From IMG/VR virus record IMGVR_UViG_3300045741_000242, positions 1 to 36,577 of that record: a stretch of DNA of 36,577 nt; one strand, given 5' to 3'. The stretch comes from a virus. The notes under the pieces were generated by a model. The model was not told the origin of the DNA, did not search any database, and saw only the letters and a list, made by a program, of their open reading frames with translations. Both the position numbers and the translations under genes were made by a program. Positions 6,582-15,968 of the stretch are shown here, one piece after another. Numbering within the stretch: position 1 is the stretch's first letter; each line of letters begins with the position of its first letter.

Positions 6582-6733
6582 CAGCGGGTCCGGGGCGGCA
6601 GGGAGTAGACGCGGCCGCGGTTGGAGGGCCGGGTCTTGGCGAGCGCTGGGGCGTGCACGCGCTCCTTGGAGCGATCGCAGGAGCGATTGCCGCAGGGCAT
6701 CGCCTTTCCGCACAACACGCACTTGATCGCCAT
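6581..6733 (-). CDS. Small zinc-ribbon-like protein, 50 aa
   Basis: ATG at 6733 follows one base after the TAG of the upstream 845-aa gene. The N-terminus holds four cysteines in a compact pattern (C-x2-C-x4-C-x4-C: KCVLCGKAMPCGNRSCDRS), enough to hold one zinc ion, followed by a basic tail ending in LPPRTR. No family is recognised. It sits between internal virion genes and the terminase pair and might contact DNA during packaging, which is speculation. Confidence 0.55.
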   Translation of the reverse strand: MAIKCVLCGKAMPCGNRSCDRSKERVHAPALAKTRPSNRGRVYSLPPRTR

Positions 6734-6734
6734 G

Positions 6735-9272
6735 CTATTGCCCCACTGCTGCGCCCAGGTCCGGCGCCCGATCCGGCATTGCCTGGCCAGGCTGCCAATA
6801 ATACTGCTGGCCGTAGTCGCGCTGCGCCTTCGCGCGCAGGTTGGCAAGATAACCGGGGGAGAAGTATTCCTGCAACTGGTGGAAGATCAGATGATCGAGC
6901 GCGCCCTTGGCATACCAGAGCGAGGCGCCCGGTGTGACGCCCCTCACGAAATGCACCAATCCGGCCCCTTCCTTGACGTCCTTGCCCTGGGCCTTGCGGA
7001 TCAGATTGCCCTGGGTGAGGTTGAGCAGCTCCTCGGCTTCTCCAGCCAGGGGCCCGGCGATCGTGGCGAAGGGTGAGCCGCCGTGCTGGCTCGCATCGCT
7101 GAATAGGAAATCCCCGTAGATCCCCAGGCTGCCGCCCTTCATGAGCGCGGCGATCCAGTTTTTGACCCCGCCCTTCTCGAAGGCATCGAGGTTCCTGGGG
7201 TCCTTGCCCTGGAGCACCTGATCGACCTGGAGCGATGCGGCCCCGAGGACCGTGGTCGCGGCCATGAGGGAGGCGAGGTAGGCGGCCTTGCCCCCGTGAG
7301 AGGGGACGTTCATGCCGCGGGAGATATGGCGCTCGATCATGGCCATCGGGAAGGACTTGAAGAGGAAAAACGAGCGCATGATCTCGCCCTTCCACGTGCC
7401 GCGCTTGGCGCCCACCGCGGCCATCTGCGCGCGCTCGTTCACCCCAGGCTCGATGACGGCGACGTCGGTCTCCTCGAGGATCGCCCCCAGGAGGCGCGTG
7501 GCCGCGTCGGCCTTGAGCTGCTGGGGGTTCCCGAGCCCCTCGAGCTGCGCATCCGGGATGCGATAGATCGACTCGGGCGTGAGCATCGTGTCGTTGCCGT
7601 TGCCCCAGTTCTCCAGCTCGGCGCGCTTCCAGACCGCAAAGTCGGTCTCGCTGATGCCCTTGGACAGGAGCATCCGATGGTCGGCCGCGTCGATGTCGGA
7701 GAGGGTCGGGTGATCCTTAACGACCCCGCCGATCGAGCCCATCATCGTGACCCCGAAGGCGCGCTTTCGCGCCTCGGTCCAGGCGTTGAGGAAGGACACG
7801 CGCATGACGGTATTGGCCAGGCGAGAGGAGAAGCCCGCCCCCAGCTCGCCCTGGCCGAAGCGGTTGAGCGAGGCAATGAGCGTGTTGAGCGACAGGCCGG
7901 CGCGCTGCGCCATGCGCTCCTCCATCCGGTTCGAGGGATCGAGCGTGGCCATCTGGTTCGCCAGCAGGCGCATTTCCGACAGGCCGTTGATCTTGGAGGT
8001 GAGGTGCAGCGTGGCCTCATCCGAGAAGCTGGTGATGACCGAGGACCCCAGGCGCGAGGCGATCAGCCAGGAGCGCAGCGTGTCGAAGGATCGGGCGAGC
8101 AGCTCGGAGGCCACAGGATCAGTCTTGCCGGCCACGATGTTGTAGCGATCGGCCAGGCTCCCCGAGCCGGTGCCGGGGTTGTAGCGCTCGCGCAGTTTCC
8201 CGAGCTGGGTGGGGTCGGCGGTGACGAGCTGCTGGAAGGCGGTGTCGGCCAGGTAGCGGAAGGTCTGGTCCGGGTTCGGGCCCATCGTCTCGACCAGGGC
8301 GACGTCCTTGCTCACGCCCTCGATGTGCCCGAGGATGACCTGGTAGAGCGATCGGTCGCCGTAGCGGTTCTGGTAATCGATGTAGCTGGCGGCGTCCTTG
8401 AAGTGGATCTGGCGACTCTCGTTGCCCCGATTCGCCCTCATCGATCCGCCCTTGAACTGGCCGGGGTCTACCTTCAGGGCGCCCCCGGTGGCGATTGTCT
8501 CCCAGGCGTGGCGGAGGAAGTCGTTGAGCTGGATGTCATCCATCCGGCTCCCGTCCTCGTTGACGTACATCGAGCGGTCCATCTTCGGGAGCGTGTCGGT
8601 GAGCCACTGCTCGACGCCCGCCTTGGCGACCTTCGCCTGGCTGTGGTGCTGGGGGATGGCCCAGCTTTCGAGCTGGCCCACGTCCCCGCCCGCCCGATTG
8701 AAGCGCTGGCGCAGTTGCTCGGCGACCTTGTGAAACTCGGCGGCCCCGGCCTTGGCATCCGCATTGCCGGTGTGCTCGCCGTAGAGTTCTCGGATCAGCT
8801 CCTTGACGCCCTGCTCGTTCTCGAACAGGCCGAAAAACTTGGGGTTGGTGGACTCCATCGTCGTGAGCATCTGGCGGAGCGCATCGTTCCTGATCGCTCG
8901 CGTGCGGCTCTCGATCGAGAGGAAGTTGCTCTTGCCGTCGGCCATGAAGGCCGTGACCCGCTTGAGCGCGTCCAGGCCGTCGATCCCTCGGGGCGCGCTC
9001 TCCTGCATGTACTGGATCAGCTTGGCCTGCGCCAGGATGCCCAGGCTCTGGCGGTACTGCTTGAGGTGGGCCTCGGCCACCAGGTCGGCCGCGGCGCGCT
9101 CCCCGCCGCGCGCCAGGCGATCGGCCGATGAGAGCGCCATCCACTCCTCGGGGTTCTCGCGGGCGAGCGATCGCATGGACTTGGCGATCCGATCCTCGAT
9201 GTTCTTGGCTTCGGCGGCCGTGACGGCGCGCCCGAGGGCGGCGACCACGGCCTGGAGGCAATCTGCTCTCAT
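6735..9272 (-). CDS. Large internal virion protein with polyvalent-protein style C-terminus, 845 aa
   Basis: ATG at 9272 overlaps the stop of the 1361-aa gene (ATGA). The protein is long and largely helical, with Ala/Arg/Glu-rich segments and conserved-looking aromatic stretches (ESWAIPQHHSQAKV, LFLFKSFPMAMIERH). Near the C-terminus are hydrophobic Gly-rich segments (GGSLGIYGDFLFSDASQHGG, TIAGPLAGEAEELL) of the type I associate with the ends of large phage polyvalent and ejected proteins. No lytic transglycosylase motif was seen. By position (last large gene before terminase, after two other internal proteins) it corresponds to the T7 gp15/gp16 slot and is probably ejected with DNA. Homology to T7 proteins is not evident by eye. 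Confidence 0.7.
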   Translation of the reverse strand: MRADCLQAVVAALGRAVTAAEAKNIEDRIAKSMRSLARENPEEWMALSSADRLARGGERAAADLVAEAHLKQYRQSLGILAQAKLIQYMQESAPRGIDGLDALKRVTAFMADGKSNFLSIESRTRAIRNDALRQMLTTMESTNPKFFGLFENEQGVKELIRELYGEHTGNADAKAGAAEFHKVAEQLRQRFNRAGGDVGQLESWAIPQHHSQAKVAKAGVEQWLTDTLPKMDRSMYVNEDGSRMDDIQLNDFLRHAWETIATGGALKVDPGQFKGGSMRANRGNESRQIHFKDAASYIDYQNRYGDRSLYQVILGHIEGVSKDVALVETMGPNPDQTFRYLADTAFQQLVTADPTQLGKLRERYNPGTGSGSLADRYNIVAGKTDPVASELLARSFDTLRSWLIASRLGSSVITSFSDEATLHLTSKINGLSEMRLLANQMATLDPSNRMEERMAQRAGLSLNTLIASLNRFGQGELGAGFSSRLANTVMRVSFLNAWTEARKRAFGVTMMGSIGGVVKDHPTLSDIDAADHRMLLSKGISETDFAVWKRAELENWGNGNDTMLTPESIYRIPDAQLEGLGNPQQLKADAATRLLGAILEETDVAVIEPGVNERAQMAAVGAKRGTWKGEIMRSFFLFKSFPMAMIERHISRGMNVPSHGGKAAYLASLMAATTVLGAASLQVDQVLQGKDPRNLDAFEKGGVKNWIAALMKGGSLGIYGDFLFSDASQHGGSPFATIAGPLAGEAEELLNLTQGNLIRKAQGKDVKEGAGLVHFVRGVTPGASLWYAKGALDHLIFHQLQEYFSPGYLANLRAKAQRDYGQQYYWQPGQAMPDRAPDLGAAVGQ

Positions 9273-12200
9273 TGGAGACCTCGCTGTGCGGCGCAGTTTA
9301 CCGCGGCATCGAAGGCCTTGGCGTTCGCCTCGGCCTGGGCGATCTCCTGCTGGGCGCGCTGCATGGCTTCCTGGGCGCTGATGGTCTCGGCCGACCCGTC
9401 GGGGTTTACCTCGCCCGTGGCGACCCGCAGGTTGGGCGTGCTCTGCGCGAGCTGCGCGGCCGACTCGACGGCGGGTTCGACCTTCTCGCCCCCGCCCTGG
9501 GGCGTGCGCAGGCCGAACATGTCGCCCGTCCGCGGGGGCGCAGCGGCGGCGCGCAGGATGTCGGTCGGGGTCATCGGCCCGGTCGAAAACACGTTGAGCT
9601 GGCTCGAGCGCTCGTGCATCGCCTGGGTGGCGTACTTGACCAACTCGGCGCCGGCCTTCTCCCGGCTCAAGAGCTTGGTCCCCTCGGCGTTGTAGAAGGC
9701 CTTGGACAGGAGCGAGGTGGGCGAGAACATGTCCTGGGTGGCCAGGTGCTCGGCCAGGCTCGAGCCCTGGCGCTTGAGCTTGATGACATCCTCGACCGCC
9801 TGGAGCACGGCCGGGGCGATGTCGTACTCGGGCCCCAGTTTCCCATCGGCGATCATCGAGCGGAGCTTGGCAAAGGCAGGCGCCGCATCCTGGAGGGCGC
9901 CCAGGGGCGAGCGGATCTCCTCGCTGGTGCTCTCCAGGAGCCGCCCCAGGGTCACGTTCGACTCGGGGGTGCCACCGTAAGCCTTGGCCAGGATCGCGGC
10001 CTGGAGCCGGCGCTCGCCTTCCTGGGACAGCACCCCGCGGTTATCGACGAGCTGGTTGCGCTCCCCGACGGGCAGCTCGCCCAGGACGGCCTTGACGAAG
10101 CCGGCGTTCTTGGCCGTGGTCAAATCCTCGCCGTGGAGCTGGCCCATCACGGCGGCATCGAGGAGGCGCGCGTCGGACTGGGCGCGCTCGACCGGGCTCA
10201 TGGCCGCCACACTCGCCTGGTTCGCCTCGGTGGCGAAGGCCTGGCGCTCGGCGTCGCTCATCGCCTGGGTGCGCTCGCGCACCAGGACGGGCTCCTTGAA
10301 GCCGCTGATGTCGTGGCCCTGGGCGGTGAGGAAGTCGCGGTAGGCCTGCGCCTTCTCGGGCAGGTTGGCGTACACGTGCCGCAGCGCCATGACGCGCCCG
10401 TTGCCGCTCTCGACGACCCCACCAGGGCCGGTGATCGGCGCCCCGGTGTCGGCGAGCTGGCTCTCGCCCAGCAGCTCGGGCTGGAGCTTGGTGGCGATGG
10501 TCTGGACCTGGGCCGCGAGCGCTGCGCGATCGGCGCGCTGGCGCGGCTGGAGGGCCTGGGGGAAGGCGGGATTGTCGGAGGTGACGAGGCTCGAGGCCTC
10601 GACGATCTTGGGGGCGACCTGGACCTGGCGGCCGGCCGAGGTGAAGACGGTGGAGGTGGGCGCCGCGGCCGGCTTCTCGCCGAGCTGGCGCACCTGGTCC
10701 TTGCCGAAGGCGACCCAGGCCCAGTTGAGCGGATCTCCCTCGTTGTTACGCTCGCGGTAGCGGATCGAATCGTAGCCCTGGCGGCGGATCTCGGCGATCA
10801 GCTCCTTGCCGCCCGCGTGCGCGAGCAGCGTGTCGAAGTCGATCCTGTCGCCCGGCGAAAGGCCTTTCAGGAAGCGGGCAGGGTCCTCGATGCCCAGGCG
10901 CGAGAGTGTGGCCTTCCAGGAATCGGGGCGGGCGTCGCTGGTGGTGATTTCCAGCGGCCGCGTCGTGCGCAGGACGTAGGAGGCGGTGTGCCCGGCGGCC
11001 CCTGCGTACACTCCCGCGTAGGCCTTGTCCTCGGTCAGGTAGATCAGATTATCGAGGCCGCCGGACAGGGAGCTTCCAGCCGCCTTGGGGGAGCCCCGGT
11101 AAAGGACCTGCGGCACTCCGGTGGCATCAGTGGCCCGCGTGCCGGCGGCGAAGGCGCGGTCGGCCGGCGTCAGTTGAGCCGAGCCGGCGGCGGCCTCGGC
11201 GATCGCGGCCTTGGCCGCCTCGAGCGTGGGGTATTCCTGGCCGCCCACGTCCTTGCCATTGATCTTGGCAAAGTACAGCGTGGCGCCGTTGTAGCCGATG
11301 GGGAGGGCTTCGATCTGGCCGACATGGCCGCCTGGGAGATCGCTCGAGTAGATCGAGCTGCCGGGCTGCTCGCCTGGGCTCTCGCGCCAGGCGCCTAGCT
11401 GGTCAGCGTTCCCGCCGACACGTTGCGCTTGAGATTCGCCAGCAGCTCCTGGCCCGCCTTCTCCGCGAAGGCCTCCGCTTCCTGCTTGGTCTGGAAGGCG
11501 TTGCTGTACCTCGGGGAGGTGGCCTGCAAAGCCCCGGTAGATGGCGGCGGAAATGCGCCCTGCATCGTACTCGGCTCGGAGCGTTTTGAGTGCTTGCTCA
11601 CGAGTTGAATCATACGCGCTTTGCGGCAGTTTGGGTAGCTCGCCGAGGGAGACAAGTGCCTGATTTCCGTGACCCCTGGAGTTGTCAATAAACCGAAATT
11701 GCACGCGCGGATCGTTGGCGTAGTGCTCGACAATCTGCTCGATGGCGCTGCGGGAGCCGAAGTGGGTCTTCAGGTGTGACTCGATCGGAACGGTGCGCCC
11801 GCTCTTGTACTTGCGCTCCTGCTTGGCCGCGCGCACCAGGGCGCCGACCCGCAGGGCCTCAACCGGATCGGCGAACACCATTGCCACCAGGGCGTCCTTG
11901 CCGGCGGCCAGGGCCATGTCGATCTTGGCGATCGCCTTGGGCGCGTTGTCGAAATTGGTGTCGTAGACGATCTGGGACTTCTGCTCGATGTCCCCGAGCA
12001 CGCCCTTGATGGCGGTGGACTTGCCCGCCCCGGTCCCGCCCGCAGTGAAGAGCACCAGCGGGAGCTGACCAGGCTTGGGCGCCTCGGCCAGGCGGCGCGG
12101 GTACATCCACTTGATGAGGCCGCTCGCCGGCTCGTGCACGGCCTCCGATTGCGTGCGATCGGCCAGGTAGTGCGCCGAGAGTTCGCGCGCGGTGTCGGTG

Positions 12201-13354
12201 TTGAGGACCTTGCCGCCCTTGGCGTCCTCGAGCTTGGCGTAGGCCGCTTCGGCGGCCAGGGGGTCGGCCATGATCTGCTTGCCCAGGGCCTCCTCGATCG
12301 CCTGGCCCTCCGGGAGCAGGTCGGGGTTGGGCGTGTAGCCGTACTCGGGCAGGCGCGGGGCGCGCTCGGCATCGAGCTGCTGCAGCGCGAGCGGCAAGTC
12401 CTGGGGCTCCATCGTCGGGGGCTTGGGTGCGAAGTTCGCCTCGGCCAGGTCGGCCGGCGGCACCACGGGCTCATCGCGCAGGAGCTGGCCCATCGCCTGC
12501 TCGATGGTGGCCTGGTGGATCGCGGTGGTCTGGACGTCCTCGGGGAAGCCTGGGGCCGTGTCGATCGCGGCGTGACGAGCGTTGGCCAGCGCCAGGGCCG
12601 CATCGCGCGTGTCGGCCGTGATGGCCATGCCCCCGGCGCCGTAGTGGTGCACGGCCCCGAAGAGGCCGCCGACCAGGAAGTCGATCGCCCGATCGGTGCC
12701 GTTGAGGGGCTGGTAGGCGGCGGCCAGGTTCGAGTATCCGGTGGCCAGCAGGAGCTGGCGCTGGGCCTCCGTGGCTGCGGCATTGGTCACGGCGAAGCCG
12801 GTGGCGCCCGTGGCGACGCGCATCGGCAGGGTCTTACCCAGGAAGGGGACCTTGAAGCCGGCCGCCGCTCCGGCCGCCTCAAGCGTTCCACCGAGGGCTG
12901 CCACATCAGGGCTCACCCCCTGATCGGTCAGGTCCATCGCCCCGCCGAGGCCCGTGCTCGCCAGGAGAAGCGTGGGGTTGCCCGCGCCCGCGGCCAGGAG
13001 CGCGGCCGACTGGGTGAATCCCCCGAGCACGCGGGCGGCGGTGCCCGTCTCGTTCGGGCTCGGGGTCACGGCATCGTTGAAGCCCTTGACGTAGGGATCG
13101 ATGGTCTCGAAATACTTTTGCGGCACGTCGGTCTGCGGGGCGAGCAGTGCGCCGACGATGCCAGTGGGGACCGCGCCGGCCAGCTCGAGGCCCTTGGCGA
13201 CTCCGCCTGCGGCCTGGAGGCCAGCCAGGCCGACGCTCTTGGGGATGCCGGCGAAGAAGCCGGGCCGGATCTGGTCGGGGAAGATCGGGTTGAGCGCCGC
13301 CTCCTCCCGCAGCGCCTGGTTGCCGACGGCATCAAGCTCGAAGGCGCCGCTCAT
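9269..13354 (-). CDS. Polyvalent internal virion protein: zeta-kinase + ART-like + ddrB-ParB-like, 1361 aa
   Basis: Regions in order: residues 1-250 are Gly/Ala-rich with hydrophobic segments, possibly forming a translocation channel. About 365-610 is a zeta-toxin-like kinase, with GGKVLNTDTARELS and HEPASGLIKWMYPRRL leading to a Walker A GGTGAGKST near residue 440. About 735-895 is an ADP-ribosyltransferase-like region with VLYRGSP, IYLTEDKAYAG and GYDSIRYRERN. About 905-1270 is a ddrB/ParB-type region with GPGGVVESGNGRVMAL and GFKEPVLVRER. These are components of polyvalent proteins that phages deliver with their DNA. Start and stop both overlap neighbours by ATGA. Residues 616-652 look out of frame (see 11395-11509). 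The functions are family-based inference. Confidence 0.8.
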   Translation of the reverse strand: MSGAFELDAVGNQALREEAALNPIFPDQIRPGFFAGIPKSVGLAGLQAAGGVAKGLELAGAVPTGIVGALLAPQTDVPQKYFETIDPYVKGFNDAVTPSPNETGTAARVLGGFTQSAALLAAGAGNPTLLLASTGLGGAMDLTDQGVSPDVAALGGTLEAAGAAAGFKVPFLGKTLPMRVATGATGFAVTNAAATEAQRQLLLATGYSNLAAAYQPLNGTDRAIDFLVGGLFGAVHHYGAGGMAITADTRDAALALANARHAAIDTAPGFPEDVQTTAIHQATIEQAMGQLLRDEPVVPPADLAEANFAPKPPTMEPQDLPLALQQLDAERAPRLPEYGYTPNPDLLPEGQAIEEALGKQIMADPLAAEAAYAKLEDAKGGKVLNTDTARELSAHYLADRTQSEAVHEPASGLIKWMYPRRLAEAPKPGQLPLVLFTAGGTGAGKSTAIKGVLGDIEQKSQIVYDTNFDNAPKAIAKIDMALAAGKDALVAMVFADPVEALRVGALVRAAKQERKYKSGRTVPIESHLKTHFGSRSAIEQIVEHYANDPRVQFRFIDNSRGHGNQALVSLGELPKLPQSAYDSTREQALKTLRAEYDAGRISAAIYRGFAGHLPEVQQRLPDQAGSGGLRGEGGPGAAGESQAQRVGGNADQLGAWRESPGEQPGSSIYSSDLPGGHVGQIEALPIGYNGATLYFAKINGKDVGGQEYPTLEAAKAAIAEAAAGSAQLTPADRAFAAGTRATDATGVPQVLYRGSPKAAGSSLSGGLDNLIYLTEDKAYAGVYAGAAGHTASYVLRTTRPLEITTSDARPDSWKATLSRLGIEDPARFLKGLSPGDRIDFDTLLAHAGGKELIAEIRRQGYDSIRYRERNNEGDPLNWAWVAFGKDQVRQLGEKPAAAPTSTVFTSAGRQVQVAPKIVEASSLVTSDNPAFPQALQPRQRADRAALAAQVQTIATKLQPELLGESQLADTGAPITGPGGVVESGNGRVMALRHVYANLPEKAQAYRDFLTAQGHDISGFKEPVLVRERTQAMSDAERQAFATEANQASVAAMSPVERAQSDARLLDAAVMGQLHGEDLTTAKNAGFVKAVLGELPVGERNQLVDNRGVLSQEGERRLQAAILAKAYGGTPESNVTLGRLLESTSEEIRSPLGALQDAAPAFAKLRSMIADGKLGPEYDIAPAVLQAVEDVIKLKRQGSSLAEHLATQDMFSPTSLLSKAFYNAEGTKLLSREKAGAELVKYATQAMHERSSQLNVFSTGPMTPTDILRAAAAPPRTGDMFGLRTPQGGGEKVEPAVESAAQLAQSTPNLRVATGEVNPDGSAETISAQEAMQRAQQEIAQAEANAKAFDAAVNCAAQRGLQ
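11395..11509 (-). other. Reading-frame anomaly inside the 1361-aa gene
   Basis: In the long ORF's frame these 37 codons (residues 616-652) have only 16 G/C third positions and encode an odd Gly/Gln/Arg-rich string. In the +1 frame the same bases have 34 of 37 G/C third positions, encode a normal-looking helical peptide (YSNAFQTKQEAEAFAEKAGQ...), and stop at TAG 11397-11395. Past the TAG the original frame again shows typical codon use. Possible explanations are compensating indels, a +1 frameshift that ends a shorter zeta-kinase product, or an overlapping ORF (ATG at 11565). Confidence 0.6.
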
Positions 13355-15477
13355 TGGCTGACGGTCGCGCTGGCGCCCGAGCGCGGATCTCGGAAGGTCA
13401 CGCCAGGGGCGACGTAGTTCACAACGGCCGGATCGTTCACGTCGATGACGACGGTCTGCGGCGGTTGGCCCTTGCCGGTGTGAATGGCCAGGTACTGCCC
13501 GCCCGAGGGGATCAGGTACTGGCCCTCCCGGTCCCCATTGGTGAGGCCGATCTGCGAGAGCTGCGCGCCGCTCATGCCCTTGATCTCGGGGTACTTGGCC
13601 TGGAGCACGGCCCAGGCGTTATCGACGCGCTTGAGGAAGGTGGACTTGTCCATGCCCCAGGGGGCCTGCACCTCGCCCTGGCCGTTGTAGTTGACGACGG
13701 TGCCGGTCACTTTGTCGATCGACTCCTGGAGGAGCTTGTCATCGGGTACGGTGGACTGCCCCAGCAGTGTCCCATCGTGCACGGCCCGGCCGGTGTAGTA
13801 GGCCTTGACGGCCTGGAAGTCGGTCTCGGCCGCCCCCTGGTGCCCTCGGTACGAGCTGCCCACGGCCGCGATGAAGGCTTGCTGGAAGGCCTTGTCATCG
13901 GGGACGTAGAGCTTGAGGTCGGGCTTGCCATCGGCCGCCTTGGCCGCCTTGCTCGGGTTGAGCAGCGCCTCGCCCTGCACCATGTACGTTGCGACCTGGG
14001 GGTCCTGGAGCGCGCGTCGGCCGGCCAGGGCCAGGACGGGATGATCGGGGGCGATCTGCGCCATGATGCCCATGTACACATCCGGGCTCCCCGAGACGCG
14101 TTGGATGGCGGCGAAGGTGGCGGCGGCCTGATCGGGCGAGGCCGAGGCGATGGCGGCGCCCAGTTGCCCGGCCTCCTGGGGGAGGAGCGGGCGCATCTGC
14201 ACGCCGGGGCCCTGTTGCTTTCGGATCGTGGCGATGTCGAGCGCGCGCTGGGAGAGCTGGCCCTGGATCAGGCTGGCGCCGTTGGGGGCCAGGAGCTGCG
14301 AGAAGTCGAGTGGAGGCACATCGAGCCCGAGGCGATTCTTGCCCCAGGTGAGCGGGTCGTTTTGCATCTGCGTGATGTTGCGCACGACCGCGTTGGCCTT
14401 GCGGGCGAGGTTCTGCTGCTCGCGTACCGTGGCGCCCTGCTGATCCTGCCGGGCCTGCTCGTCCTGGATGGCGCTGAGTTGCTGGGCGGGCGGGAGTCTG
14501 AGCAGGTCTTGGGTTTCCTGGCTCTGCTTGAGGGCGTCGGCAAAGTCGGCGGCCGAGCTGGTCCCTTCGGTGCGCTGCGCCCAGTTGGCCAGTTGCTCGG
14601 GGGGAGCGGGGACCCCGGTGGCGTCCTGGCGCTCCATCTCGTTGATCGCGCGCAACCCATCGGCATCGCGCTTGTCGGCCTCGTGCATCAGGCGCATCTG
14701 GATCGTGTCGATCCGGTTGGCGACCTGCGCCATGACCGCGTTGCGCTTGTTGGTGTCGAGCAGCGGCTCCTTGCCCTGCGCATAGAAGCCGCTGGTCAGG
14801 TCCTTCTGGAGCTGCTGGAGGCCGGCCATGTTGTCGTGGTTGACGATCGCGCGCTGCTGGGCGTCATCGAACCAGAGCTGATCCACCGCGCCCTGCACGC
14901 GCTGGTCAACCTGGTCCTGCGGTACGCCCGACTGGCGCAGCACGGGCCCAAAGCTCCTGATCTGATCGGCGATGGCGCTCTTCTGGTCCGAGCTGACGCT
15001 GGGATTGCCGGCGAGCTTGAGCGAGGTGTCAATGCCCTGGCTGGCCTGGTCTATGGCGCGATGCTTGCGGGCCACGTCCGCCAGGGCATCGATCTTGAAA
15101 GCACCCTCGGCCTGTACGCGCTGCGCGCCGCGCGAGTAGGCAGCGGCCGCTTCGGGCGTCAGGTGATCGACCTGCGGTATGACGTTGCGGGCGGCGAGCT
15201 TGTCGTAGGTGGGCCTCGCGTCCTCGGGCTGAATCTCCCCACTCGCCAGCTTGTCCTGGATGGTCTGGACGTCCTGCTGGTTCTGGAGCTGATGATCGAG
15301 CAGGTTGTTCGAGGCGGTGGCGGCCTGCTGCTGGAAGCGCTGCTCGGCCTTCTGTCGGCCGATTTCTCCGATCGTGGCGCCCAGTCCCTGCACGGCCTGA
15401 CCGACAACCTCGGTGTGCGGCTGGGGCGCCACCTCGATCGTGCTCGTGCCAAAGTTTCCCAGGTCGATCTTGGCCAT
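13351..15477 (-). CDS. Internal virion protein B-like, 708 aa
   Basis: The product is a long helical, Gln/Ala-rich protein beginning MAKIDLGNFGTSTIEVAP, with repeated coiled-coil stretches (EIGRQKAEQRFQQQAATASN, QLQNQQDVQTIQDKL) and no signal peptide. In T7-like phages a protein of similar length (T7 gp15, about 747 aa) forms part of the internal core and is ejected into the periplasm as a DNA conduit. The assignment rests on length, composition and order: after the gp14-like gene and before the giant internal protein. Its stop overlaps the next start by ATGA, and its ATG lies two bases after the upstream stop. Confidence 0.7.
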   Translation of the reverse strand: MAKIDLGNFGTSTIEVAPQPHTEVVGQAVQGLGATIGEIGRQKAEQRFQQQAATASNNLLDHQLQNQQDVQTIQDKLASGEIQPEDARPTYDKLAARNVIPQVDHLTPEAAAAYSRGAQRVQAEGAFKIDALADVARKHRAIDQASQGIDTSLKLAGNPSVSSDQKSAIADQIRSFGPVLRQSGVPQDQVDQRVQGAVDQLWFDDAQQRAIVNHDNMAGLQQLQKDLTSGFYAQGKEPLLDTNKRNAVMAQVANRIDTIQMRLMHEADKRDADGLRAINEMERQDATGVPAPPEQLANWAQRTEGTSSAADFADALKQSQETQDLLRLPPAQQLSAIQDEQARQDQQGATVREQQNLARKANAVVRNITQMQNDPLTWGKNRLGLDVPPLDFSQLLAPNGASLIQGQLSQRALDIATIRKQQGPGVQMRPLLPQEAGQLGAAIASASPDQAAATFAAIQRVSGSPDVYMGIMAQIAPDHPVLALAGRRALQDPQVATYMVQGEALLNPSKAAKAADGKPDLKLYVPDDKAFQQAFIAAVGSSYRGHQGAAETDFQAVKAYYTGRAVHDGTLLGQSTVPDDKLLQESIDKVTGTVVNYNGQGEVQAPWGMDKSTFLKRVDNAWAVLQAKYPEIKGMSGAQLSQIGLTNGDREGQYLIPSGGQYLAIHTGKGQPPQTVVIDVNDPAVVNYVAPGVTFRDPRSGASATVSQ

Positions 15478-15479
15478 TG

Positions 15480-15968
15480 TCAGCCCCCGAAGGGCTTGCC
15501 GATGCCCTTGCCAAGGTCTCCGCCTACACCGGCAACGACTTTGCCACCGCCGCCCGCCGTAACACCTCCATAATCAGAAGCCGAGGCAAAGGCGCCCAGC
15601 AGGGAACCAGCGGCATCTAGGTAGCCTGCGCTCTGTTGCGCCTTGCCACTGCGGCGGATGGACCTGGCCGTCGCTTCACCAGAGGCTATGGCGTTGAGCG
15701 CATCCACTTCAGAATTGAAATTGATGGTATCTGAGGCGACGAGGGGGGAGCCTGAATTCACGTCCACTCCGGAAGCAGCATAGTCAGCTCTAGCGGCTCC
15801 GAGTGTCTGCTTGGCCATGTAGCGGATGCTGCGCGCGCGCTGACGAGCCTGAAGTGTGACCTGATCGGCCTGTGCTTGGGCGGCATCATTGGCCGCGTTG
15901 CCAGACATGATTGAGCCAGCGCCTTTGGCGACAGCCGCGGTGGCGATGAGGGTGACTGGATCACACAT
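15480..15968 (-). CDS. Internal virion protein A-like (T7 gp14 position), 162 aa
   Basis: ATG at 15968 is chosen because the protein then begins MCDPVTLIATAAVAKGAGSI, the hydrophobic opening typical of gp14-type internal virion proteins. It is followed by an Ala/Gln-rich coiled segment (NDAAQAQADQVTLQARQRAR) and a Gly/Ala-rich tail ending in KPFGG. Upstream codons of the same open frame are shadow sequence of the acetyltransferase gene. It overlaps that gene's stop by 8 bases. In T7 this protein helps form a pore in the outer membrane during ejection. Confidence 0.75.
   Translation of the reverse strand: MCDPVTLIATAAVAKGAGSIMSGNAANDAAQAQADQVTLQARQRARSIRYMAKQTLGAARADYAASGVDVNSGSPLVASDTINFNSEVDALNAIASGEATARSIRRSGKAQQSAGYLDAAGSLLGAFASASDYGGVTAGGGGKVVAGVGGDLGKGIGKPFGG

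Noticed and set aside
6226-7395. 389-aa minus-strand ORF overlapping the 845-aa protein and small terminase genes
   Set aside because: It is out of frame with both genes, Arg/Pro/Gly-rich, and has no supported start.
9272-11398. 708-aa plus-strand ORF antisense to the polyvalent gene
   Set aside because: Long antisense ORFs are expected in GC-rich genes. Its product is Gly/Leu/Arg-rich without recognisable domains, while the minus strand encodes clear domains.
9269-13354. Free-standing toxin-antitoxin module
   Set aside because: The zeta-like kinase is an internal region of a virion-type protein, and no epsilon-like antitoxin gene lies next to it.
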